A stretch of DNA of 64,000 nt. Origin: an uncultured Cyclobacteriaceae bacterium. Its GTDB lineage: Bacteria; Bacteroidota; Bacteroidia; Cytophagales; Cyclobacteriaceae. The notes beneath the pieces were generated by a model. That model saw nothing but the letters and a program-made list of their open reading frames with translations, did no database searches and was not told where the DNA came from. A program made the translations under genes and the position numbers. Shown one piece after another: positions 8,479 to 17,495 of this stretch. Within the stretch, counting starts at the first letter, position 1. Each line of letters starts with the position of its first letter. Where the stretch lies: NCBI GenBank assembly GCA_937146645.1, contig CAKZRQ010000062.1, positions 62,001 through 126,000 on the forward strand, read 5' to 3'.

Positions 8479-11409
8479 ATGAAGAAGACACTTGCTATTC
8501 TTTTTTCAGTTTTGTTGATCCTCCAAAGCTGTCAATCTCCAAGTTCTAGTGAAGTTCCTGAAGGTTTTGAAATTGAAGAAGGTTTTGATCTAAAACTGGT
8601 TGCCTCTGAACCTTTGATTAAGGATCCGGTAGATATGGACTTTAATGAAAAGGGGGATGCTATGGTTTTAGAAATGCCTGGTTATCCTTTTGAAGACAAG
8701 GAAAGTCGACTTTTGATTTTGAAGGACAAGGATGGAGATCAAGTATATGATGAATCCATTGTTTTCGCTGAAAACCTTCAACTTGCAACTTCCTTTATTC
8801 CATATAAGAAGGGCGCTCTGGTTGCTGCTCCCCCCTATTTATTATTCGTCCGGGATGATAATGAAGATTATGTCATGGATAAGGTGGACACCTTAATGGG
8901 AGGCTTTTCTACAGGTAATCTACAGCATAACTATAATGGTCTAACCTTCGGTCTTGACGGTTGGATATATGCTGCCAATGGAGGTAATGATGGTGGACCC
9001 TATTGGTGGGGTGAGCCTGATACTCGCATGAATCTTCGAGGACAAGATTTTAAGTTCAACCTGGACACTAGGGAAATGATTCGCTTAGGTGAATCTTCAG
9101 GTGGTTTTGGATTGGCCATGGATGAATATGACCGGGTTTTTGAAACACATAACCTTACCCATATTTCTCATTTGGTTATCCCTGATCGATACATTGGAGA
9201 AAATCCATTGATCACAGATCATTCTTTGGTCAATATATCAGATCATGATGAAAATGGATTAGCAAGAATCTACCCTACCGGTGAACAAGAGGCCAGGGTT
9301 AATCACCCCGAACAATCAGGGTATTTCTCAGGTGCCTGTGGAATTACTTACTATGGTGGTGGTGCATTTGGTGAAAGGTTTGAGAATACTGTCTGGGTGG
9401 CTGATGTAGTCTTGAACTTAGTTCATATAGATAAAATCCGTAAAAATGGAGCCTCATTTACAGGTTCCAGAATCCATGAGAAGAGCGAATTCTTAGCTTC
9501 TGAGGACCGATCTTTCAGACCGGTAAATATGACTTTGGGGCCGAATGGAAATATGTATGTAGTGGATATGTATCGTGAGGTCATTGAACACCCCGAGTGG
9601 ATACCTGATGAGATAGAAAAAACTTTGGATTTACATGCTGGAAAAGATCAGGGTAGAGTTTATCGGGTTAGTAAAACTGGAAGTCAGTCCCAATTCAATT
9701 TGGGAGAGTTTGAAAGCCAGGAAGGAATGATTCGATCCCTTTCTCATTCTAATCAGTGGGTTAGAAAAACTGCTCATAGACTTTTGATGGATGAATCACT
9801 TTCGGCAGAAAGCATTAATGCCATGAAGGACCTGTTGACGGACTCGGATGAGTTGGCAGGTGTGCATGCTTTATACATTCTTTCAGTTCAGCAGGACCTG
9901 GGGGTTCAGGATTTGCTTGCAGCCATGGAGAGTTCCTCTCCAGAAATGAATGAGGCAGCCCTATTAGTTGCTGAAGGAATGGTGGAAGAGGACGAGCGTA
10001 TCGCAGATGCTTTGATTCAACTCTTAAAGAATAATGATGCCCGAGTAAGAATGCAGGCAGCTTTGACATTCAGCGAAGCAGGATTATTGACCTCTTTAGA
10101 TGGTAATCAAACTGAAGAGTTCATTGATGCTCTTTCTGAATCCGCTAGCATGGAGTTGGATGATTGGAACATTGTGGCCTTAACTCTTGCCTCTGGAAAA
10201 GGTGCAGCTAAGCTCTTTGAAAATATTGCTGCCAAAGGTGATTCAAACTCTCGGTTACTGGCCTCCTTAGCCATGAACTCAAATAAGAATACAACTGATG
10301 CCCAGCTAGTTTTAAATAGTATTGCTGAATCAGAGATGTCCTCAGAGGATAAAAGGGTTGTCCTAGAGCATTTGAACCGTAATCCAAGTCGACTTTCAAA
10401 GAATGAGCTCGAGCCTCTTATCGCCAATCTTGAATCAAGTGGAGATCTTGAAATCCTTCCCGCTTTAGCATCATTTAGAAATACTCTGGGTTTACCACCT
10501 TCTGAAGAGTTTGTCGCCTATTCGCAAACCGCCTTAACTGATGTCCTAGATTCTGAATTAGATGAAGCCGTCAGACTTCAAAACCTATCTCTTCTAGCGC
10601 TTCTTCCCTATGAAGAGAAGTCTGAAGTTCTTTTTCAATGCCTTAGTAATGATCAGCCGATGAAGGTTCAAGAGGATGCCTTACAGCAGTTATCTCGATA
10701 TCGTCATAAAGAAATCGGAGAGTGGATTGTTAGCAATTGGAACGAGATGAGCCCTCAGACAAGACGTTATGCGAGTGACCTCCTACTCTACGTAGAATCT
10801 CATCATGATGCCCTGCTTACCGGGCTTGAGAATGATGTAATCAACATTGGAGAGATGAATTTTGATCTGGAAAGAAGGAGAATGCTTCTCTCATGGACAG
10901 ATGATGAAGAGACCAAAGCAAGAGCTCGAGAGCTCTTCTCTGATGCTGGAGTTTCCAATCGTCAGGAAGTTTTGGATAAAATGAAGCCTGCGCTTACCCT
11001 TGTTGGCTCAGTACCAGATGGTGAAAATGTATTTAAAACAGTTTGTAGTAGCTGTCATAAATATGGAGATATTGGAATAGAGGTAGGCCCTGTTTTGACC
11101 GAGATAAACCGAAAGAGTAAGGCTACGCTCCTCCATGATATTCTTGACCCGAATGCCGCAGCAGACCCTAGTTATATAAATCATCGATTGGAGACAAATG
11201 ATGGGATGGTCCATGTTGGAATAGTAGCGGCAGAATCTGACGACAGCTTTAGCATCCTCAAGATCGGAGGTCAGCGAGTGATCGTGAACAAGGAAGACGT
11301 TAAGTCCTTTAGATCTCTTGGTTCCTCCCTAATGATGGAAGGACTTGAAAATAGTATGACCATGCAGGACATGGCTGATTTGCTAGCTTATCTGCAAAAT
11401 GGAGTTTAA
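8479..11409 (+). CDS. PVC-type haem-binding lipoprotein (beta-propeller, HEAT repeats, cytochrome c)
   Basis: 976 residues. A lipobox (LILQSC, Cys18) anchors it to a membrane. Residues about 30-400 form a 'membrane-bound dehydrogenase'/NHL-like beta-propeller (FDLKLVASEPLIKDPVDM, GNLQHNYNGLTFGLDGWIY, YVVDMYREVIEHPEW). Residues about 410-840 are HEAT-like helical repeats, and a cytochrome c domain carries CSSCH at 856-860 with the usual PVC-type tail (VGPVLTEINRKSKATLLHDILDPNA). The family is widespread in Planctomycetes and Bacteroidota near sugar or polysaccharide oxidation genes; the substrate is unknown. Here no glycoside hydrolase or sugar-isomerase gene is adjacent. The following small lipoprotein gene overlaps its 3' end or sits a few bases after it. 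Confidence 0.9.
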   Translation: MKKTLAILFSVLLILQSCQSPSSSEVPEGFEIEEGFDLKLVASEPLIKDPVDMDFNEKGDAMVLEMPGYPFEDKESRLLILKDKDGDQVYDESIVFAENLQLATSFIPYKKGALVAAPPYLLFVRDDNEDYVMDKVDTLMGGFSTGNLQHNYNGLTFGLDGWIYAANGGNDGGPYWWGEPDTRMNLRGQDFKFNLDTREMIRLGESSGGFGLAMDEYDRVFETHNLTHISHLVIPDRYIGENPLITDHSLVNISDHDENGLARIYPTGEQEARVNHPEQSGYFSGACGITYYGGGAFGERFENTVWVADVVLNLVHIDKIRKNGASFTGSRIHEKSEFLASEDRSFRPVNMTLGPNGNMYVVDMYREVIEHPEWIPDEIEKTLDLHAGKDQGRVYRVSKTGSQSQFNLGEFESQEGMIRSLSHSNQWVRKTAHRLLMDESLSAESINAMKDLLTDSDELAGVHALYILSVQQDLGVQDLLAAMESSSPEMNEAALLVAEGMVEEDERIADALIQLLKNNDARVRMQAALTFSEAGLLTSLDGNQTEEFIDALSESASMELDDWNIVALTLASGKGAAKLFENIAAKGDSNSRLLASLAMNSNKNTTDAQLVLNSIAESEMSSEDKRVVLEHLNRNPSRLSKNELEPLIANLESSGDLEILPALASFRNTLGLPPSEEFVAYSQTALTDVLDSELDEAVRLQNLSLLALLPYEEKSEVLFQCLSNDQPMKVQEDALQQLSRYRHKEIGEWIVSNWNEMSPQTRRYASDLLLYVESHHDALLTGLENDVINIGEMNFDLERRRMLLSWTDDEETKARARELFSDAGVSNRQEVLDKMKPALTLVGSVPDGENVFKTVCSSCHKYGDIGIEVGPVLTEINRKSKATLLHDILDPNAAADPSYINHRLETNDGMVHVGIVAAESDDSFSILKIGGQRVIVNKEDVKSFRSLGSSLMMEGLENSMTMQDMADLLAYLQNGV

Positions 11410-11413
11410 GAAT

Positions 11414-11788
11414 ATGAAGAAGTTAATTCCTCTGTTTTTGTTGATTCTGGTTGCATGTAAAGTAGAAATCAATGGTTCTGAAGAGTCCATAGAATTGATA
11501 GGTAAAACCATCGAATATCGATATGGAAGTGATATTTACCATGTCACAATCGACTCAAATAATGAGCTCCATTGGGAGGGCCTTCAAGGCGAGGATAAAG
11601 GAGTTGTCTACGAAGAAACCTATGTTTCCGAGTGGCTGGATGATGGAAAACTGTTTATCAGCTGGGAAGAAGCGAATGGAATAGCTGTTAGCCAAATTTT
11701 AGATTTTGAAGCAGGAATTGTTCACAATCATCTGATGAATGAGCGTGATGCTAGTTCGGGTTTAGGAGAAATACGGATTCTTGACTAA
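11414..11788 (+). CDS. small lipoprotein with a MoaF/lipocalin-like domain
   Basis: 124 residues from the ATG at 11414 (MKKLIPLFLLILVAC; lipobox Cys15). The frame is also open from an ATG at 11399 inside the upstream gene, but that adds only five residues before the signal peptide. The mature part resembles the MoaF-like beta-barrel fold: a GKTIEYRYGSDIYHVTID strand pair, then YEETYVSEWLDDGKLFISWEE and a V/I-rich ending. MoaF-like proteins are small calycin folds without a settled function. It follows the PVC-type haem gene by 4 bases and is probably co-transcribed with it. Confidence 0.6.
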   Translation: MKKLIPLFLLILVACKVEINGSEESIELIGKTIEYRYGSDIYHVTIDSNNELHWEGLQGEDKGVVYEETYVSEWLDDGKLFISWEEANGIAVSQILDFEAGIVHNHLMNERDASSGLGEIRILD

Positions 11789-11793
11789 GATCT

Positions 11794-13338
11794 TCATCTA
11801 GTATTTGGCAGCAAAGTGTACTCAGGGAAATTGCCATACAATCGCTCTTCTTTCTCTGACTTTGTCACTGCCTGAACCAGGTACTCTCCACCAACGAAGC
11901 AGCCTTTCCATGATTCTCCAAGTCCCCCAAATGTTGCTTCTCGATCACCTCTGGATTTCATGGCATTAATTCCTGTTTTATACCCTCTTAATTGCCCTGC
12001 GATTTCTTTTCCTTCATTTGGATCATCGCAGGCTATTGAAGACACCAGTGCTCCATTTGATACATTCATTTCAGTGATTAGTTCGGCTTTGCTGTCAACC
12101 AAAATAATACTATCAAGCGGGCCAAATGGCTCATGATGATAGAGAGTAGCATTTTTTGGAAGATTCAAAATAGAGGCTGGAGCTAAATACGCGGAAGTGT
12201 CCTGATGGGGTAGAAAATAATCCTCTCCAAGTTCTCCCTGATAAATGGATACCGCCCCTTTGCCAAGGGCATCATTAAACATCACGTTAATCTCATCTAC
12301 TTTATTAGAGTTGATTAAAGGTCCAAAATCATATTTCGGTAGTTCGCTTTCGCCCTCCTCGACAAGCAAAGGGTTCCCATATTTCAATGACTTTAATACG
12401 GGTAAATACATATCCAGAAACTTTGGAAAAAGGGCTCGCTGAACCACAAACCGTACATAAGCCGTACATCTTTGTTTTCCGTATTTGAAGCCTGATTTGA
12501 TTTGCTTCGCCAACTTATCCCAATCGGAAAACTCCCAAACCCCATAGGTATTAATTCCTTCCATTTCCAGCATGTAGCGCTTATTTACATTTACAAGCGA
12601 GCTGGCTATCATCCTTCCATTACTCTTTCCTCCTACGTAAGAAAGACAATCCACCGCTTCATGTGTAACCAAGGCTTCACTGAGAAGTCGTCCGGATCCG
12701 CTTATCAGAGATACTGGAAGTCCTTTTCTTTTAGCTATCGCAAAGCAGAGAGTGAGGGACCAAAGCCCTCCATCAGAAGGAGTTTTGGCAATGACGGAAT
12801 TACAAGCCAAGGCTTGGACCAAACATGCATGGACGAGTACAGAAAGTGGGTAATTCCAGGAGGCAATATTTGAAATGAGTCCCAATGGGTCTCTATCCTT
12901 CATCATGCCTTCAATGTTATCCACATACCATCGTACTCCATCAATACATCTCTCTACTCCATCCAGCGATTGATCGAAAGGCTTGCCAATTTCCCATGTT
13001 AAAACAAAAGCTAGAAGTTCTTTGTCTCTTTCAATTTCATCCAAGGTCTCCGTTACCAAAGCCTTACGCTTATCCAAGTCAACTTTCTTCCACCACTTGA
13101 ATTCCTGAGCACAAAATTCAACTGCCTCTTTACCTGACTGTCTTTTGACCATAGGATAATAGCCCAGCAGGCTTCCGTCAATACTAGAATTGAACGGTTT
13201 GAGATTTCCCTCGTCCTGCCATTCCCCTTTAATAAGGTTAAGGACTTGGCCTTTACTATTAAAAGCCTCAGGACAAATGCTTTTGATTTGCTTGATTAGG
13301 TTACTCCAATGGGCGGGCGGGTAGATGATTTTGGACAT
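11794..13338 (-). CDS. NAD(P)-dependent aldehyde dehydrogenase family protein
   Basis: 514 residues spanning a whole ALDH fold. The catalytic Cys is 291 (GKQRCTAYVR), the oxyanion Asn is 162 (SWNYPLSVL), and the general-base Glu is 258 in MLEMEGINTY. The last differs from the common LELGG: the first Gly is replaced by Glu260. The cofactor block (IAKTPSDGGLW) is also off the usual KPSExTP pattern. The enzyme is therefore probably active but divergent, and its substrate cannot be named. The gene is convergent with the MoaF-like lipoprotein gene and preceded by a 220-base gap. Confidence 0.88.
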   Translation of the reverse strand: MSKIIYPPAHWSNLIKQIKSICPEAFNSKGQVLNLIKGEWQDEGNLKPFNSSIDGSLLGYYPMVKRQSGKEAVEFCAQEFKWWKKVDLDKRKALVTETLDEIERDKELLAFVLTWEIGKPFDQSLDGVERCIDGVRWYVDNIEGMMKDRDPLGLISNIASWNYPLSVLVHACLVQALACNSVIAKTPSDGGLWSLTLCFAIAKRKGLPVSLISGSGRLLSEALVTHEAVDCLSYVGGKSNGRMIASSLVNVNKRYMLEMEGINTYGVWEFSDWDKLAKQIKSGFKYGKQRCTAYVRFVVQRALFPKFLDMYLPVLKSLKYGNPLLVEEGESELPKYDFGPLINSNKVDEINVMFNDALGKGAVSIYQGELGEDYFLPHQDTSAYLAPASILNLPKNATLYHHEPFGPLDSIILVDSKAELITEMNVSNGALVSSIACDDPNEGKEIAGQLRGYKTGINAMKSRGDREATFGGLGESWKGCFVGGEYLVQAVTKSEKEERLYGNFPEYTLLPNTR

Positions 13339-13515
13339 GGTTTAGCTTTCTGAGTTGAACCCCATCAATTACCCTTTGTTTGGTCCTTATTAGTATTTAG
13401 ATTGATTCATAACTAGCTGAAATACATTGGTTTGTTATTTCAATTAAATGATTTACAATAAGGATGCGTTTATATTGAACTCATCCCAATCGTGTTTATT
13501 AATAGTGAAAGAAGA

Positions 13516-13543
13516 TCAGGATTAGACTGAAATCTAATCCTGA
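13516..13543 (-). terminator. hairpin terminator for the CPBP gene
   Basis: Perfect 11-bp stem (13516-13526 with 13533-13543) and a 6-base loop, 16 bases past the stop codon of the CPBP gene on the minus strand. On that strand the stem is followed by a T-rich stretch (TCTTCTTTC). The remaining 13339-13515 holds no gene I can support; it must contain the aldehyde dehydrogenase promoter. Confidence 0.65.
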
Positions 13544-13558
13544 ATAAGGGTCTTAGAT

Positions 13559-14371
13559 TTAACTCATTTTTAATTCAATTTTATTCAATTTTGTTCTTCG
13601 AAAATGAGGGCTAATCAGCAATATCAACGCTAAGACTAGAAGTATGCCCATTGCTGAAATATTGACCGATGTAGCTTCTAATAAGTTGAATGGCTCAAAA
13701 TACAGGAGAAGGAATGAGACGAAGTCGACTAATATATGTGCAAAAATAACTACACCGGTCGACTTGGTTTGGTCTGCTACAAAGCTAAAAGCTATTGAGG
13801 CCAACATATATGGCAGAATGAGAGTGATAGGTAGTTGATGCATCACAGCGAAGATGATTGCTATAAAAACAAAGCTTATCCATTTAGGATACCTCGCCAC
13901 CAGAGTATTTTGAACATATCCTCTATAAACTACCTCCTCGAGTATACCTGCACCCAGTGCCAATCCTAGTAGTAATGGGATAGCTGTAAATGGTCCTGTC
14001 TGGGCAAATAGCTGAATGTATTCAAGCTGACCGGTGCTTTCAATGTCGAATGCATATGCTCCCAGCTGAATGATAGCTGGTGTAAAAAAGAATATACCGA
14101 ATACATAACTCCAGTTTCTCCAATTCCTCCAATCGAATGTGATTTTCAATTTCACATCTTCCTTATGAGAAAACTTATCAAAGTGCTTTATAAGTTTCCA
14201 GAAGATAAAAAGTGAAACAAGGGCGAGTGGAAATGCCCACGGGATTTCCGGAAAGATCTCTAGGTTTAAAGCTAAAGGAGTTTGTACTACTAATACAGCT
14301 GGTAAAAGAATGATTATGCTTAAAATGACTGCCTTCAGCCAGGCGGGGATTTTGTTCCAAAGATTTTTCAT
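13559..14371 (-). CDS. CPBP-family intramembrane metalloprotease
   Basis: 270 residues from the ATG at 14371 (MKNLWNKIPAW), with about 8 membrane segments. The Abi/CAAX-like (CPBP) motifs are present: EEVVYRGYVQ (Glu-Glu...Arg), MHQLPITL (His) and the final HILVDF (His). These make up the putative metal site of Rce1-type intramembrane peptidases. The substrate is unknown. An ATG at 14395 would add eight polar residues. It follows the membrane AraC-type regulator gene by about 75 bases on the same strand, and that regulator may control it. Confidence 0.85.
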   Translation of the reverse strand: MKNLWNKIPAWLKAVILSIIILLPAVLVVQTPLALNLEIFPEIPWAFPLALVSLFIFWKLIKHFDKFSHKEDVKLKITFDWRNWRNWSYVFGIFFFTPAIIQLGAYAFDIESTGQLEYIQLFAQTGPFTAIPLLLGLALGAGILEEVVYRGYVQNTLVARYPKWISFVFIAIIFAVMHQLPITLILPYMLASIAFSFVADQTKSTGVVIFAHILVDFVSFLLLYFEPFNLLEATSVNISAMGILLVLALILLISPHFRRTKLNKIELKMS

Positions 14372-14445
14372 GTGTCTGTGATTTAGATTCGACACAAAGG
14401 AGGTCTGAAAGAATCTTTTGGAAGTCCATCTAAGATTAGACGTAC

Positions 14446-15552
14446 TTATTTTGCAGATAATCGATATTCTTTAGGGGTAAGACCTGTTTTTTCTTTGAAG
14501 ATTTTATTGAAGGTGGATTTACTCTTAAAACCATTCTGATAGGCCAGCTGAATAATTTGTTCATTTGAGGTCCTTAAGTGAGCTTTAATTTCCTCAATTC
14601 GATAAGAGTTAATTAAATCATAAAAATTATCGTACTCACTCGACTTAATAAGCTCTGTTAACTCAACTGGTCTCATTTGCATAAAGTCAGCGAGTTGTTG
14701 TAAGCTAAGTTCTTCATCCAGATAGTATTTTTCAGTACTTAACTGCCTTTTTAATTTCTCTAAATCCTCAGCATTGGGTATTAGAGTTTTTGTAGCATTT
14801 GAACCAACCCTTTGCAAAGAGCCAACAGGTTTATACACCTGAGTCATTAGGTTTGAGCTGAAGAATAAGCTAAAAAGTAAAAGTGCCAACATGACTAATC
14901 CTGCAATGTCAATGGTGTTAAAAATTGGCCAGATGTAATTCATGAAATAGAGGACAATGGGAATCAGAAATAAGACTAACCACATTCGCTGAAAGGTAAT
15001 TATCCAAGTGGCGGTTAAATTATCAACCGTAGAATAATTCTCTTCTAGCCTTCTATTGTAAGATTTTGCTATTCCTACACTTTTGAATAAATAAATTAGA
15101 CTAATACCTAGAAATAGGACTATGTAAATAAGATCGAAAAAGTCCACAAACGACTGCCCTGCTTCGATCATTTTGATGGAGTTCTGGTACTCTTCGACGA
15201 TCTCCTGGGGATAAAAGATTAAAAGGAATGTTGAGTAAAAAAAGAAGACTCCGAAGGGAATGAAGTGAAGCCAACACCTCCCTGCGAAAGGATTTTTTTC
15301 AATAAGCGTACGGGTATAGAACCATATTAAAGGTCCATCTAAAAGAAAGAAAGTCTGGTCATAAATAATAAAAAGGGGATGTACGTCTCCCTCAAGATCC
15401 ACTTTGACATAAAAAACAAAAAACCTGACTAACCATAGTACCTGGATCAAAAGTGCTGCCTTGGTAGAGATTTCATTTCTCGCTTCCTTTCTGACAAGTT
15501 CAAAAATCACAAATATTAGAACACCAATGACTGCAGCAAGTACGAACTCCAT
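14446..15552 (-). CDS. membrane-anchored AraC-family transcriptional regulator
   Basis: 368 residues. The N-terminal ~230 carry about seven hydrophobic segments (7TM-type sensor region), then a linker. The C-terminal ~100 are an AraC double helix-turn-helix: LSLQQLADFMQMRPVELTELI as first HTH and QIIQLAYQNGFKSKSTFNKIFKEKTGLTPKEYR as second. This architecture is common in Bacteroidota and suggests DNA binding tethered at the inner membrane. It lies upstream of the CPBP protease gene on the same strand and is divergent from the K+ channel-like gene at 15624. Confidence 0.9.
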   Translation of the reverse strand: MEFVLAAVIGVLIFVIFELVRKEARNEISTKAALLIQVLWLVRFFVFYVKVDLEGDVHPLFIIYDQTFFLLDGPLIWFYTRTLIEKNPFAGRCWLHFIPFGVFFFYSTFLLIFYPQEIVEEYQNSIKMIEAGQSFVDFFDLIYIVLFLGISLIYLFKSVGIAKSYNRRLEENYSTVDNLTATWIITFQRMWLVLFLIPIVLYFMNYIWPIFNTIDIAGLVMLALLLFSLFFSSNLMTQVYKPVGSLQRVGSNATKTLIPNAEDLEKLKRQLSTEKYYLDEELSLQQLADFMQMRPVELTELIKSSEYDNFYDLINSYRIEEIKAHLRTSNEQIIQLAYQNGFKSKSTFNKIFKEKTGLTPKEYRLSAK

Positions 15553-15623
15553 GATTGAAAGATAATTCTGAAGGATAAAAGATCAATCAAATTTCACCAT
15601 ATTGATGGTCTCAGTCATCATAA

Positions 15624-16274
15624 ATGTCCCAATCTTACATTATGGAATACATTAGTAAACATCGATTTGAATTGTTCTTGGTGAGTTTTTTAATTCTTCT
15701 TTTTGGAGATGCATTGATTCCTGCTCAATGGAAAGATGGAGCCATTTTGATATTCCTAATTCAAAATATAGTCTGCAGCCTTCTTCTTTTCGTAGACCAG
15801 CCCAAAAGAAAAACCTATTTGATGATTTTCGTGGCAGGCGCGACCATTTTGATGGCCATAATACGCTACTGGAATCCTGGTAGTTTAAGCTATGTCTATT
15901 CTTTTTTTATTTTGGTTTACTTCCTTTTAGTAGGTCATACTCTATTTAAACTCGTTTTGGCCCAAAAGGTAGTTAGCCTTAAAACTGTGGCAGCAGTTTT
16001 CTGTGGGTTCATGCTATTGGCTATGGTCGCTACCATCGTGTTTTCTATCTTACATGTCTCTCAGCCAGCATTTAAGGGAATAGAAGATAATGACTTCAGT
16101 AGCTTATTATACTTCAGTTTCATTACTCTACTTACTATAGGATACGGTGATATCACCCCTACTTCATACTTAGCTCAGAGACTCGTGATTCTATTTGGAT
16201 TAATCGGTAACTTTTATTCTGTATTTGTAATTGCCCTTTTTGTGGGTAAGTACATGAGCTCTCTGGAAGATTAA
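15624..16274 (+). CDS. compact K+ channel-family membrane protein
   Basis: 216 residues with about six membrane segments. A pore loop with the potassium selectivity filter TIGYGD lies at residues 171-176, followed by a last helix (RLVILFGLIGNFYSVFVIALFVGKYM). There is no Arg-rich S4 voltage sensor and no C-terminal RCK or cyclic-nucleotide domain, so only the pore is recognisable. ATG start at 15624; an alternative is Met7. It lies just before a class III cyclase gene on the same strand, with a gap of about 96 bases. Confidence 0.85.
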   Translation: MSQSYIMEYISKHRFELFLVSFLILLFGDALIPAQWKDGAILIFLIQNIVCSLLLFVDQPKRKTYLMIFVAGATILMAIIRYWNPGSLSYVYSFFILVYFLLVGHTLFKLVLAQKVVSLKTVAAVFCGFMLLAMVATIVFSILHVSQPAFKGIEDNDFSSLLYFSFITLLTIGYGDITPTSYLAQRLVILFGLIGNFYSVFVIALFVGKYMSSLED

Positions 16275-16370
16275 AAACTTCTGGATAAATCATAAGGCTT
16301 TTAATTATTGGATTGAATAGTGATTTTAATGCTTGGTAAGCCTTAAAACCAAATTTCTTCAAAGACCTTC

Positions 16371-17477
16371 ATGAGTTCCATTCTCACCCCAAAATTCAAA
16401 CGTAATTTTTACAGGGTTCTACCCTTTGGGTTTATTTGGTTGATTCTTGGATGGGTATTTCTACTTACTGAAACCTTGGTAACAGGTAACCAAAACCTGA
16501 CTCCAGATTCGGCCGTCTCCATGAGCCCTCGGATATTTCTATTTGCCAGTGTTGCGGTTTTCATAGTGGGCATTTTATTCGGGATTATCGAGCAAATTAT
16601 ACTTCAGAGAAGATTTCGCTATTACAGTTTTCCCAGGAAGGTGTTCTTTAAGTTTTTGATCTATGTGGGCTTCGTAATCCTTATTGTAGATCTGTCATTT
16701 CCTATTGCCACTAGTATAGAGTTGGGGCTACCCATGAACGACGATGAGGTAATTCGTAAAACGCTAAATTTTTATAGTAGTACCACCTTCGTGAGCACGG
16801 TAATGCAGATGTCATTTCACATTTTGGTGAGCCTTATCTATTCTGCGATAAGTGAGAATCTCGGGCATCAGGTACTCTTTAATTTCTTTACTGGAAAATA
16901 CCATAGCCCAAAAAATGAAAATCGAATATTCATGTTTCTGGATATGAAAGACTCCACAACTTTAGCGGAAAAGTTGGGACATGAAGTATACTTCTCCTTA
17001 TTACAAGATTATTATGAATTGATGTCTGACCCTATAATTTCAACATTAGGAGAGGTTTATCAATACATTGGAGACGAAGTGGTGATAACCTGGCAATCTG
17101 AAAGAGGTATTCAGAACCAGAATTGTGTCAAATGCTATTTTCTAATCAAGGAAAAGTTAGATAGCAAAGCTGACTATTTTAAAGAGAAGTATAACATAGT
17201 TCCCGGATTCAAAGCTGGATTACATATGGGAGAAGTAACTACTGGTGAGATTGGAGCATTGAAAAGAGAAATAATTTACACTGGCGATGTGCTTAACACC
17301 ACTGCCAGGATCCAGTCCCTGTGCAATCAATATGACAGTGAATTATTGATTTCTTCTCCACTTATAAAGGCTTTAGGAATGACTGATGATAAGAGTTTCC
17401 AGCAAATTGGAGCCATTAATCTTAAAGGAAAAAGCCAAAAGACTGAACTGTATTCAAGGAGATCTTATGCCCATTGA
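16371..17477 (+). CDS. membrane-bound class III nucleotide cyclase-like protein
   Basis: 368 residues: four hydrophobic segments (about 15-35, 55-75, 92-118, 140-162) and a C-terminal class III cyclase domain (about 184-350). Metal-binding aspartates are D191 (FMFLDMKDST) and D235 (YIGDEVVITW), and the transition-state pair N309/R313 (VLNTTAR) is present. The residues that usually select adenine (Lys in 'KTIGD', Asp in 'DIWGD') read Gln231 and Ile302, so ATP specificity is uncertain. It lies between a K+ channel gene and a membrane LytTR regulator, 18 bases before the latter's ATG. Confidence 0.85.
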   Translation: MSSILTPKFKRNFYRVLPFGFIWLILGWVFLLTETLVTGNQNLTPDSAVSMSPRIFLFASVAVFIVGILFGIIEQIILQRRFRYYSFPRKVFFKFLIYVGFVILIVDLSFPIATSIELGLPMNDDEVIRKTLNFYSSTTFVSTVMQMSFHILVSLIYSAISENLGHQVLFNFFTGKYHSPKNENRIFMFLDMKDSTTLAEKLGHEVYFSLLQDYYELMSDPIISTLGEVYQYIGDEVVITWQSERGIQNQNCVKCYFLIKEKLDSKADYFKEKYNIVPGFKAGLHMGEVTTGEIGALKREIIYTGDVLNTTARIQSLCNQYDSELLISSPLIKALGMTDDKSFQQIGAINLKGKSQKTELYSRRSYAH

Positions 17478-17495
17478 TTTAATTTGCTATCGCAA

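Noticed and set aside
8349..8549. 66-codon frame before the PVC-type gene and a small hairpin (TTTGAA/TTCAAA, 8348-8365)
   Set aside because: The frame overlaps the signal peptide region of the real gene, and the hairpin has no T-tract.
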